From positions 2,159,678 through 2,193,440 of the forward strand of contig NZ_CP132360.1 in assembly GCF_030758955.1 (NCBI RefSeq): a stretch of DNA of 33,763 bases. The letters are read 5' to 3'. The notes under the pieces are model-generated. The model did not search any database. It was not told the DNA's origin and saw nothing but the letters and a program-made list of their open reading frames with translations. This document shows, in pieces, positions 17,917 to 24,760 of the stretch (positions are counted from its first letter, which is position 1; the number at the start of each line of letters is the position of its first letter). Source of the DNA: Agrococcus beijingensis. GTDB lineage: Bacteria > Actinomycetota > Actinomycetes > Actinomycetales > Microbacteriaceae. The position numbers were made by a program, and so were the translations under genes.

Positions 17917-18741
17917 ATGGAACAGCAGCACTCGACGGCCGTCGCCGTCTCGACGGCTGAGCGCACTGCTCACGGAACGTTCACCAGCGGATCGCTGCGC
18001 CGAGGGGCCAAGAGCTTCGGCGTCGTCTGCATCGCAGCCGCGCTCGTCGGCGCGCTCTCCCTGCCCGCCGCGGCGTTCCAGCCCGTGGGCGAGCGCTACA
18101 GCGAGAGCGACATCGCCGCGATCATCGCCGAGAACTCACAGACCGTCACGGTCTCGTCGAGCGCGCGCGCCGAGCTGGTGGCGCGCGACGGCATCTCCGG
18201 CACGACCGCCGCAGAGCTCGACCAGATCCGCTCCGCCGCCCGCGAGGCGGAGGAGGCCCGGCAGGCGGAGCTCGCGGCCGCGCGCGAAGCGGCTGCTGCG
18301 ACCGCGGCGACGGCTGCTGCCGCGGCGACGGGCACGGCCGGCGCTGCCACGTCGTCGAGCGCCGCAGTCGCCGCGCCCGTCAACCTCCCCGCCGCCAACA
18401 GCTCGATCGTCGCGATCGCGCAGTCGCAGCTCGGCGTGCCCTACGTATGGGGCGGCACGAGCCCGTCGACCGGCTTCGACTGCTCGGGCTTCACGCTCTG
18501 GGTGTACGGCCAGGCCGGCCACTACCTGCCCCACTCGTCGAACGCGCAGGCCGGCTACGGCACTCCGGTGGCGGCCTCGGCCGTCGCGGCGGGCGACCTG
18601 CTGGTGTGGGACGGCCACGTGGCCATCTACGCCGGCGGCGACCAGATCATCCACTCGGCCACCAGCGGCAAGCCCGTGAAGTACTCGGTCTACTCGGCGA
18701 TGGTGGCTGCGTTCGGCACGCCGCAGGTGCGTCGCTTCTAG
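17917..18741 (+). CDS. Secreted NlpC/P60 peptidoglycan hydrolase
   Basis: Cysteine endopeptidase of 274 aa that cuts stem peptides of peptidoglycan outside the cell. The N-terminal signal sequence (hydrophobic residues 34-52, GVVCIAAALVGALSLPAAA) is preceded by a basic n-region. A helical, Ala/Glu-rich spacer (about 95-160) leads to the C-terminal NlpC/P60 domain with catalytic Cys189 (STGFDCSGF), His234 (WDGHVAIY) and third residue His246 (IIHSAT). I prefer the ATG at 17917 over 17878 because it has a G-rich ribosome-site-like stretch and a normal signal-peptide length; the alternative adds 13 residues. Regulated by a GTGAC-N6-GTAAC box. The paralogue-like gene follows. Confidence 0.92.
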   Translation: MEQQHSTAVAVSTAERTAHGTFTSGSLRRGAKSFGVVCIAAALVGALSLPAAAFQPVGERYSESDIAAIIAENSQTVTVSSSARAELVARDGISGTTAAELDQIRSAAREAEEARQAELAAAREAAAATAATAAAAATGTAGAATSSSAAVAAPVNLPAANSSIVAIAQSQLGVPYVWGGTSPSTGFDCSGFTLWVYGQAGHYLPHSSNAQAGYGTPVAASAVAAGDLLVWDGHVAIYAGGDQIIHSATSGKPVKYSVYSAMVAAFGTPQVRRF

Positions 18742-18759
18742 CCGTCCGCTGAGCGGCGG
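18742..18759 (+). terminator. Weak hairpin between the two cysteine-peptidase genes
   Basis: CCG-CCGC and GCGG-CGG (18742-18759) can pair with one bulged T and a TGA loop, 7 bp in all, starting right after the stop codon. It may reduce read-through into the next promoter. The support is modest. Confidence 0.35.
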
Positions 18760-18793
18760 GTGACAAACCGATAACGATTTGGTAACGTAGGAC
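18760..18793 (+). promoter_or_regulatory. Triple direct-repeat box (GTGAC-N6-ATAAC-N6-GTAAC) of the second peptidase gene
   Basis: GTGAC (18760-18764), ATAAC (18771-18775) and GTAAC (18782-18786) repeat at an exact 11-bp period, that is, one turn of the helix, so all sites face the same side of the DNA. A -10-like TAGGAC (18788-18793) follows. Three spaced sites suggest cooperative binding of a response regulator such as MtrA. Confidence 0.7.
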
Positions 18794-18846
18794 GCAGTGC
18801 CGCACAACGGCTCATCTTTTTCACGAACGCTTTGGAGTACCAGCCT

Positions 18847-19662
18847 GTGACGAATCCTTCCGAGAAGACGGCCATCGCGTCGGGTGACCAGAAGCGCTTC
18901 AGCCGCGCCACGGTCGTGCGCAACGCACGTCGCGTCGGCGTGATCGCCGTGGCCGCAGCCCTCGCCACCCCGCTCGCCCTCCCCGCCTTCGCCTCCGGCA
19001 GCAGCAGCAGCGCCGACGGCGAGTCGTACTCGGCGTTCGTCGCCCAGGACGCCCAGTCGGTCTCCGGCGTCGTCACCGCTGGCGAGGGAACCCTCGGCGG
19101 TGCCCGCCTCGAGGTGTCGGCCACCACGCCCGCAGAGCTCGAGGCGATCCGCGCACAGCTCGAGGCCGCAGCGCAGGCCGAGGAGCAGCAGCGCGCTGCA
19201 GAGCAGCAGGAGCGCGAGGCGGAGCAGGCAGCGCAGCAGGAGCAGCAGCAGGCTACGGCGCGCGGTACGGCCGGGCCCGCCCCCTCGTCCTCGTCTGCCG
19301 CACCGGCGCCCGCACCGGTCGCCGCGGCGGCCGGCATCTCCGGCAGCGCCATCGCCAACGCCGCGCTGGCGCAGGTCGGCGTCTCGCAGGACTGCGTGCA
19401 GCTCGTGCGCAAGTCGATCGCCGTTGCCGGTCTCCCCTACACGGGCATGGGGTCGCTGTTCAACCTCGGCCCGACAATCTCGCAGGCGCAGGCCGAGCCC
19501 GGTGACGTCATCTACTACGCCGACGGCGGCACGGGCCGCGCGCACATCGGCATCTACATCGGCGGCGGCCAGGCAGTCCACGGCGGCTGGTCCGGCTACA
19601 ACACGGTAGTCGCTGGCGTCAACATCGGCGGCTCGGCCCCGGTGTTCATCGACATCACGTGA
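18847..19662 (+). CDS. Secreted cysteine peptidase, divergent NlpC/P60 type
   Basis: Secreted 271-aa protein with a signal sequence at about residues 22-50 (basic RNARR, then GVIAVAAALATPLALPAFA), a Glu/Gln-rich coiled-coil spacer (about 96-138; many E-Q-Q repeats), a Ser/Pro/Ala linker and a C-terminal NlpC/P60-like domain. Candidate catalytic residues are Cys183 (SQDCVQLVRKS), His233 (AHIGIYIGG) and His245. The Cys context lacks the usual DCSG and is closer to a DCVQ-type variant, so the exact fold branch is uncertain. The GTG at 18847 follows GGAG at 18834-18837; a TTG at 18832 is less likely. It shares the promoter-box type and layout with the preceding gene, suggesting an old duplication. 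Confidence 0.88.
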   Translation: MTNPSEKTAIASGDQKRFSRATVVRNARRVGVIAVAAALATPLALPAFASGSSSSADGESYSAFVAQDAQSVSGVVTAGEGTLGGARLEVSATTPAELEAIRAQLEAAAQAEEQQRAAEQQEREAEQAAQQEQQQATARGTAGPAPSSSSAAPAPAPVAAAAGISGSAIANAALAQVGVSQDCVQLVRKSIAVAGLPYTGMGSLFNLGPTISQAQAEPGDVIYYADGGTGRAHIGIYIGGGQAVHGGWSGYNTVVAGVNIGGSAPVFIDIT

Positions 19663-19679
19663 GCTGAACCGCACGCGTC

Positions 19680-19709
19680 AGCGCCCGTTCCCCGGTGGGA
19701 GCGGGCGCT
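19680..19709 (+). terminator. Strong hairpin terminator before tRNA-Arg
   Basis: A 13-bp stem (19680-19692 with 19697-19709, one G-U pair) and a 4-nt loop follow the second peptidase gene by 17 bp. Confidence 0.85.
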
Positions 19710-19747
19710 TCGCGCATCCGGCCCGGCGGTAGACTCGTCGGGCACTG

Positions 19748-19819
19748 GCCTCTGTAGCTCAATGGAAGAGCATCTCCGTCCTAAGGAGCTGGTTGGGGGT
19801 TCGAGTCCCTCCAGGGGCA
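19748..19819 (+). tRNA. tRNA-Arg, anticodon CCU
   Basis: A 72-nt cloverleaf folds by eye: acceptor GCCTCTG with CAGGGGC (one G-U), D arm GCTC/GAGC, anticodon loop GTCCTAA with CCT at 19780-19782, T arm GGGGG-TTCGAGT-CCCTC, discriminator A. The outermost anticodon-stem pair is a T-C mismatch. The anticodon reads AGG arginine codons, rare in high-GC genomes. The 3' CCA is not encoded. It marks the change from core genes to the accessory region, the classic attachment site of integrative elements. Confidence 0.93.
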
Positions 19820-19977
19820 CGCTTGTGATGAGTCGCGACATAGGTCTCACCTGAGTCGCCCCCCCCCCCCGCCGCTGGTCTCGTCCACAATCTACGCCCC
19901 GCGTATTCGGTGACATCAGTAGGCTGGAACTGCGCACAGGCCAACGTTCACAGGTGAGTGCGTTTACCGAACCTCGG
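19820..19977. other. Gene-free junction segment between tRNA-Arg and the truncated relaxase
   Basis: A 158-bp stretch with no credible gene. It begins with TGTGATGAGTCGCGACATAG-like sequence containing two GAGTCGC copies, which looks to me like an IS481-type insertion end, but no transposase is present and I could not check it. It holds a C12 tract and ends exactly where the relaxase frame stops. It is most likely debris from integration and deletion at the tRNA attachment site. Confidence 0.5.
19859..19870 (+). repeat. C12 homopolymer tract
   Basis: Twelve consecutive C bases. Such a run is unstable in replication and sequencing. It lies outside any gene, so any effect would be on a promoter or terminator, or it may be an assembly weakness. 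Confidence 0.85.
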
Positions 19978-22524
19978 CTAACCCAGATCGACGTGATCGG
20001 AGACGTAGTCGGCAGGGAGAATCACGGTGCCGCGGCTGTCGGCGCGGCGGGCGGTGAGTGATCCATCGTCGCGGATGTCGGCAATGGTCCAGCGGTCACC
20101 GTTGCGCACCCATCCTCGCGGGGTGCGGAGGCGTCGGTCGTTCTTCCGGGTGATGATCGTGTCACCTACCCCGGCACGCGCGTCGCCTTGGAGGGCGACT
20201 TCGCGACGGGCATCTACTGTGCCGTCGAGGATGAGGTCGGCGCGGGCGCGCTGGTTCAGAGCGTGGACGGAGTCGTTGGAGTCCGCGATCAACACCGTCG
20301 AAGCACCGTTGAGGGTGTCGTTGCGCCAGGCGATGTAGGCGGCGTCGATCATCGCCTCGGTATCGCCGCCGGTGATGCGGCCATGTTCGGCGTAGGTGTC
20401 GATGGCCTCGGGGCGCCCGTGGCGGAGGTCAAGCGAGGCCGTCTTCTCCCACTCGTTGACGAAGCGGTGCACGTCGACCAGTTCCGGGGCATCGTCGCGG
20501 TCGTGGACGAGGAGGGAGAACGCGCCGCCTGCGGTGACGGATTGCAGTTGCGCCCAATCACCCACAAGCAACACCTTCGCACCCATCTCGGTTGCGTGCT
20601 CGGTGATGCGATCCATGGAGAGCGTGCCGGCGAGGGAGGCTTCGTCCACGATCACGAGCTGCCCCTTACGGAACGACGCACCCGCGTTCTGGTGGTCTTT
20701 CCACCACTTCGCCGTGTTCTCTGTTTTGATACCGAGGTCTTCGGCGAGGACCTGCGCTGCGACCGCTGACGGGGCGAGGCCGACGACGCTGCCACGCCCG
20801 TGCTCCCGCTCCCACGCAGTGCGCAGAGCTCGCATCGCCGTTGTCTTCCCAGCGCCGGCGGGGCCGACCAGCACATCGACTGCGCGGCCTGATGCCGCGA
20901 CGGCGGTGAGCGCTGAGGTTTGGTCGGCGGCGAGGAGTCGGCCGTCGCGATCTGGGCGGCGGGTGACCTTCTCGATCACTTCGATTGGCACAGTGCGTGC
21001 GGTCATGGTTCGGGCGCGCTCGAGGAGTCGATCTTCTGCCGCGAGGATTTCCGGTGACGAGTACACCGTCGACGCGATCGGCCGGAACCTGCTGCTGTCA
21101 TCAGAGCGGCGGAACACGGCCGGGCTCGATGCGAGCTCGGGCGGAGTCAGCTGGAGGGAGGCGCGCTCTGCGGCATCGACGACCATTCCGACTACGGCTT
21201 CGCGATCCCTCGTGGTGGCGAACCGGTAGGGCATGGTCTGGCGGGCAGCCTCGGCGGTGAGGTTCCACCTACGCCAGGTCGACCGCTTCTCACCGACTGC
21301 TCCAACCACACTGCGGCCCAGAGCGTCGATCACATCCAGGGGCACATCATCAGCGCGCAGCAGTCGCGGTGCCTCGTTCGCGGTGACGGTGCGTGCCCAG
21401 TGGGTGGCGTCTTCACCGAGCAGGTGCGACGCGCTCTCCCGCCACTCGCCGGTGAGGTCAGCGAGCGAGCGAACCTGCTTCTCCGGTCTGGTTGCCAACG
21501 TTGCTTGTGCTCGGAGCTTGATGACCGTCGCAAGCGATGGTTGCCTGCCGTGTCGGGCAACGTACTCAGCGATGAGCCGGTTCTTCCCCTCATTAATCTG
21601 CCGTGACCGGGATGAGAACTCCGCCACCAACCTCTCCGGCACCGTGCTGATCGCCCAGGCGGGGTTGCGGTCACGTCCCATGTCTCTGGCTTCCCACTCG
21701 ACGCCGAACGCGCGGGTGAGGTGGTCGGCGAACACGGCTTCGTGGAGTTCTGAGAGGGCGACGGTGGCGGCGTGGAGGGGCCGGCCGTCGAGGGAGCGCC
21801 ATTTGCCGTCGTGGACGATCTGCACCTTGTTCGAGATCACCACATGCGTGTGCAGATGCGGGTCACCCGCTCGCGAATCGTAGTGATCGAACGCAGTCGC
21901 GATCACCCCGGATACATCGGCCTGCGCAACCGCCCCGTTGCGGCCTGCCGCGCCGACGCGGGTTGCGGCAACCTCGCGTTCGATGAATGCAACCATTTCC
22001 GCAACCGCCGCGTGATGCGCATCCGCAATCAGCGATTGCGTCCCCGCGTCCGACACCGCCCACAGCACCGATGCGGACTTCGGAACCGAGAACGTGAAAT
22101 CGAACCCCGCAACCGCCTTCCGCACCCCACGCGCACTCTCCTCAGCCGCGATTGTGGCGACCGCGTCGGCACGCTCGGTCACAGGAAGGTCTGCGTCGAG
22201 CCTCAACGTGCGGTGCTCAATGCGCTCGGTCACGGTCGGATACTTCCGATACGGGCTTCCGAGCGCTTGGCGTGTCACGGGGTCGCGGCCCTGTCCAATC
22301 AGACGTTGAAGCTGCAACTCAGAGACCTCGTCGCCGACGGTGATCGTTCTACCGCCGAGCGCGGGGACGGCTGATCCGAGCCATCGCCCCGGCGGGGTGC
22401 CTTCCTCCGTGTAGTACCTCGTCAACGGCGTTGAGAGCACCCGGTCACCGTCGCCGGTGGCGACGGTACGCAGAAGGTACTTGTAGCCGTCACCGGCGGA
22501 CATCACCCGCATCGAAACCGTCAC
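19978..22524 (-). CDS. MobF-family (TrwC-like) conjugative relaxase/helicase, C-terminally truncated
   Basis: Nicks oriT and covalently pilots single-stranded plasmid or ICE DNA into recipient cells. The 848-aa product from the GTG at 22524 begins near MRVMSAGDGYKYLLRTV and has the catalytic Tyr pair (RYYTEEG, about residue 37) and the metal-binding H-x-H-x-H (PHLHTHVV, about 223-227). A RecD/TraI-type helicase follows with Walker A (GPAGAGKTT, 554-562), Walker B (VIVDEAS) and GDWAQL. The frame stops right after SDHVDLG, just before the Tyr-Ala-x-Thr-x-His-Arg-Ala-Gln-Gly segment that normally carries the last helicase motifs. The C-terminal part is therefore lost and helicase function is doubtful. 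The open frame reaches 22818, but its extension is non-homologous. Confidence 0.9.
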   Translation of the reverse strand: MTVSMRVMSAGDGYKYLLRTVATGDGDRVLSTPLTRYYTEEGTPPGRWLGSAVPALGGRTITVGDEVSELQLQRLIGQGRDPVTRQALGSPYRKYPTVTERIEHRTLRLDADLPVTERADAVATIAAEESARGVRKAVAGFDFTFSVPKSASVLWAVSDAGTQSLIADAHHAAVAEMVAFIEREVAATRVGAAGRNGAVAQADVSGVIATAFDHYDSRAGDPHLHTHVVISNKVQIVHDGKWRSLDGRPLHAATVALSELHEAVFADHLTRAFGVEWEARDMGRDRNPAWAISTVPERLVAEFSSRSRQINEGKNRLIAEYVARHGRQPSLATVIKLRAQATLATRPEKQVRSLADLTGEWRESASHLLGEDATHWARTVTANEAPRLLRADDVPLDVIDALGRSVVGAVGEKRSTWRRWNLTAEAARQTMPYRFATTRDREAVVGMVVDAAERASLQLTPPELASSPAVFRRSDDSSRFRPIASTVYSSPEILAAEDRLLERARTMTARTVPIEVIEKVTRRPDRDGRLLAADQTSALTAVAASGRAVDVLVGPAGAGKTTAMRALRTAWEREHGRGSVVGLAPSAVAAQVLAEDLGIKTENTAKWWKDHQNAGASFRKGQLVIVDEASLAGTLSMDRITEHATEMGAKVLLVGDWAQLQSVTAGGAFSLLVHDRDDAPELVDVHRFVNEWEKTASLDLRHGRPEAIDTYAEHGRITGGDTEAMIDAAYIAWRNDTLNGASTVLIADSNDSVHALNQRARADLILDGTVDARREVALQGDARAGVGDTIITRKNDRRLRTPRGWVRNGDRWTIADIRDDGSLTARRADSRGTVILPADYVSDHVDLG

Positions 22525-22802
22525 CAGCCGCCACCTCTCCTCACTCCGAAGGTGAGCTCCGCAGCCCGCGGCGCGGTGACTTCTGAGGTCACTTTCGGAC
22601 GGTGGCGCGCCTCGCTTGCAAGACGCGTGACAACCCGTTCGAGCGAACCGCGAGGGATCGGCAGCGCTGGGCGCCGACGGTGCTGGAGCGAGGTGGGAGG
22701 CGTCGGCTGAGCGGCGGCGCGTGGGCGGTTCGTGCACCTGGTTGGTGACCAGCTCGGAGTAGCAGCACGGCTCCGGGATCACCACTCTAGGAGAGTTTAC
22801 CC
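22525..22802. other. Relaxase-methyltransferase intergenic region, possible oriT or promoter region
   Basis: A 278-bp gene-free stretch between divergent genes. It contains small inverted repeats, for example GTGAC-N7-GTCAC near 22580 and CTGGT-N5-ACCAG near 22738, and G+C-rich segments. In MobF elements the oriT often lies next to the relaxase, so this is the first place to look, but no nic sequence is recognised. Confidence 0.4.
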
Positions 22803-23999
22803 GTGGCCGACCAGACACTCACCGACCGGGTCACTCTGCTGCGTGTCGGGTCGCTGTTCTCCGGCTACGGCGGACTCGATCTCGCTGTCGAAGAAGTCTT
22901 CAATGCCAGAACGATCTGGTTCTCCGAGATCAACGAGCCCGTCGCCCGCATCTTCTCCCACCACTGGCCCGAGGCCCCGAACCTTGGTGATATCACCGCC
23001 ATCGACTGGAGAACCGTGCCGCCAGTGGACATCCTCTGTGGCGGGTTTCTCTGCCAGGACGTATCGACCGTCGGGAAGATGGCCGGTCTGAAGCCCGGCA
23101 CCCGTTCCGGCCTCTGGGCACATATGGCGGCAGCGATCGACGCGCTGCAACCCGACTGGGTCGTGATCGAGAATGTCCGCGGGCTGCTTTCTGCACCAGC
23201 TATACGCGCAAACTTCGAAGGAGTCCACGATGAGCAACGCAACATCGCAAATGCAGCCCCCGACGGTGCAACCCCTCGCGATATGGAACGCGACCCGTGG
23301 CATCTGGGAGAAACCACAGCTCGACCTCTTCGAGTAGCAGGAGCAGTTTTGGGAGACCTGGCCGACCTCCGGTATGACGCGCAATGGATCGGTCTACCCG
23401 CTTCCGCGGTCGGCGCACCCCACCCCCGATACCGGGTCTTCATCCTTGCCCACCGCACTGTTTCGCACTCCACTGGCATCCGACGCAGCTCGCGGGGGCG
23501 AGAGCTTGCAACAGGTGAAAGCACGCCGCGGCACGATTGCGCTCAGCCACCAGATCATCGACCTTGCCTTGCACGGCCCGAATGGGTACCCAGGTTCCGA
23601 GGAGTCAGAGAGCCTGTGGAGGTTGATCGAGGAATTCTTCGACGATGGGGACGTTACGCCGTGCCAGTGACTTACTGGACGCAGATCATCGGTCGGCCCG
23701 CACCGGCGCCCGCAATCCTGACCGACGCGACTGGCCCGCGGCCCGCACCGGCATTCGTGGAATGGTTGATGGGTTTACCGTCTGGTTGGGTGACTGATGC
23801 GCGTCACGAACTCACCACGAATAGTCAGATCACGGCGCTCGGGAACGGAGTCGTCCCCAGGCAAGCGGTTTCGGCCATCTCCAGTTTGTTAAACACCTGG
23901 CTGGAGGAGCATCGACCGAGGTCATCCGATCGAGCGGTAAACCCATATCAAGCTGTAGTAGATAGAACCGGGGTGGAGACGGGGGTAGCCGGGAGTTGA
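22803..23999 (+). CDS. dcm: C5-cytosine-specific DNA methyltransferase
   Basis: Transfers a methyl group from SAM to C5 of cytosine in a specific DNA site; no cognate restriction gene is seen, so protection against host restriction during transfer is likely. The 398-aa product has motif I FSGYGGLDLA (19-28), motif IV GGFLCQDVS with catalytic Cys84, motif VI ENV (123-125), motif VIII PHPRYRVF (207-213) and motif X ALGNGVVPRQA near the C-terminus. Motif IV is odd: the conserved Pro before Cys is Leu83 (CTC, 23049-23051), one transition away from CCC. GTG start with AGGAG 9 bases upstream. Its 3' end overlaps a convergent ABC gene by 52 bp. Confidence 0.88.
   Translation: MADQTLTDRVTLLRVGSLFSGYGGLDLAVEEVFNARTIWFSEINEPVARIFSHHWPEAPNLGDITAIDWRTVPPVDILCGGFLCQDVSTVGKMAGLKPGTRSGLWAHMAAAIDALQPDWVVIENVRGLLSAPAIRANFEGVHDEQRNIANAAPDGATPRDMERDPWHLGETTARPLRVAGAVLGDLADLRYDAQWIGLPASAVGAPHPRYRVFILAHRTVSHSTGIRRSSRGRELATGESTPRHDCAQPPDHRPCLARPEWVPRFRGVREPVEVDRGILRRWGRYAVPVTYWTQIIGRPAPAPAILTDATGPRPAPAFVEWLMGLPSGWVTDARHELTTNSQITALGNGVVPRQAVSAISSLLNTWLEEHRPRSSDRAVNPYQAVVDRTGVETGVAGS
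23230..23670 (+). pseudogene. Second-frame ORF inside dcm, interrupted by one amber codon
   Basis: In the frame +1 relative to dcm, an ATG at 23230 with a good AAGGAG site 6-7 bases upstream opens MSNATSQMQPPTVQPLAIWN and runs to 23670 with only one interruption, TAG at 23335-23337. The product would be 146 codons. The part after the stop has a Trp-Pro-Thr-Ser-Gly-Met-Thr-Arg-Asn-Gly block and a RRGTIALSHQIIDLALHGPNG block that resemble peptides I recall near actinobacterial phage or element methyltransferase genes. It overlaps dcm coding sequence for its entire length, so it may be a conserved overlapping gene or merely a frame shadow. Function unknown. Confidence 0.42.
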
Positions 24000-24760
24000 G
24001 TTAGGGTTCGGCCCGGTTCTGGGACCGACGCAATCAGCGAGCGAGTGTACGGGTGTTGGGGATTTCCCAAGACTTGTGAGCTGGGTCCTTGCTCGCACGC
24101 CTCACCGCGGTACAGCACCAATACACTCTCGCAGAGCGAACGCACCACGCTGAGATCGTGCGAGACGAACATCAGTGCCGTTCCGTGCTCCAAGGTGCTG
24201 CGATGCAGCAGGTTGATGATCCCAGCCTGTACCGAGACATCCAGCCCCGAAACTGGTTCGTCGGCGATGAGTAGCGCAGGTCGGGCGAGCAACGCCCGAG
24301 CGATCGCGACGCGCTGAGCCTGACCTCCACTAAGCTGGCGTGCGCGCCGCCCACCGAAGATGTCAGGTTCTAAACCCACATCCGCCAGAGCTTGTGCGGC
24401 AAGTTTTCGGGCATGTTGCCGCGAAGTTCGTGTGATTGCTAGAGGTTCAGCAACGATGTCCCGCACCAGTCGATGCGGGTTCAGCGACGCGATCGGGTCC
24501 TGGAAGATCATCTGCACGCCCCCAGGCCCTGGGCGGTGGTGAACTGATCCGCCCTGGTATCGGACAGACCCTTGAGCTATCGGTACGAGTCCCGCGATGG
24601 CTTTGGCGGTCGTGGACTTACCTGAACCGGATTCACCGACGATGCCAATGGTGGTGCCGGCCTCCAGCGTGAAGGTGACTCCGCGTACTGCATGGACGGG
24701 GTCCCGTGGCGAGCCGAATCGTACGTGGAGGTCATCGACTTCGAGCAATGTGGCATTCAT
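23948..24760 (-). CDS. Peptide/nickel ABC transporter ATP-binding protein (OppF/DppF-like)
   Basis: ATPase that powers a peptide-type importer on the cytoplasmic side. The 270-aa protein has Walker A GESGSGKST (near residue 41), the Q loop MIFQDPIASLNP, the signature LSGGQAQRVAIARA, Walker B LLIADEPVSGLD and the H loop FVSHDLSVV; a C-terminal NPQHPYTRSLIASVPEP segment marks the oligopeptide subfamily, but the C-terminal Cys cluster is missing. The ATG at 24760 overlaps the stop of the partner ATPase (ATGA). It is the last gene of a six-gene overlapping operon, and its 3' end runs 52 bp into the methyltransferase gene on the other strand, a possible junction of two modules. Confidence 0.93.
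   Translation of the reverse strand: MNATLLEVDDLHVRFGSPRDPVHAVRGVTFTLEAGTTIGIVGESGSGKSTTAKAIAGLVPIAQGSVRYQGGSVHHRPGPGGVQMIFQDPIASLNPHRLVRDIVAEPLAITRTSRQHARKLAAQALADVGLEPDIFGGRRARQLSGGQAQRVAIARALLARPALLIADEPVSGLDVSVQAGIINLLHRSTLEHGTALMFVSHDLSVVRSLCESVLVLYRGEACEQGPSSQVLGNPQHPYTRSLIASVPEPGRTLTQLPATPVSTPVLSTTA

Noticed and set aside
17800..17917. ydaO-yuaA (c-di-AMP) riboswitch before the NlpC/P60 gene
   Set aside because: Such riboswitches do precede actinobacterial peptidase genes, but the predicted leader is only about 56 nt, too short, and the GTGAC/GTAAC repeat explains the promoter better.
22525..22818. N-terminal extension of the relaxase frame to 22818
   Set aside because: The extra residues match no MobF start, and the family begins near MRVMSAGDGY, placed by the GTG at 22524 with a ribosome-like GAGGAGAGG upstream.
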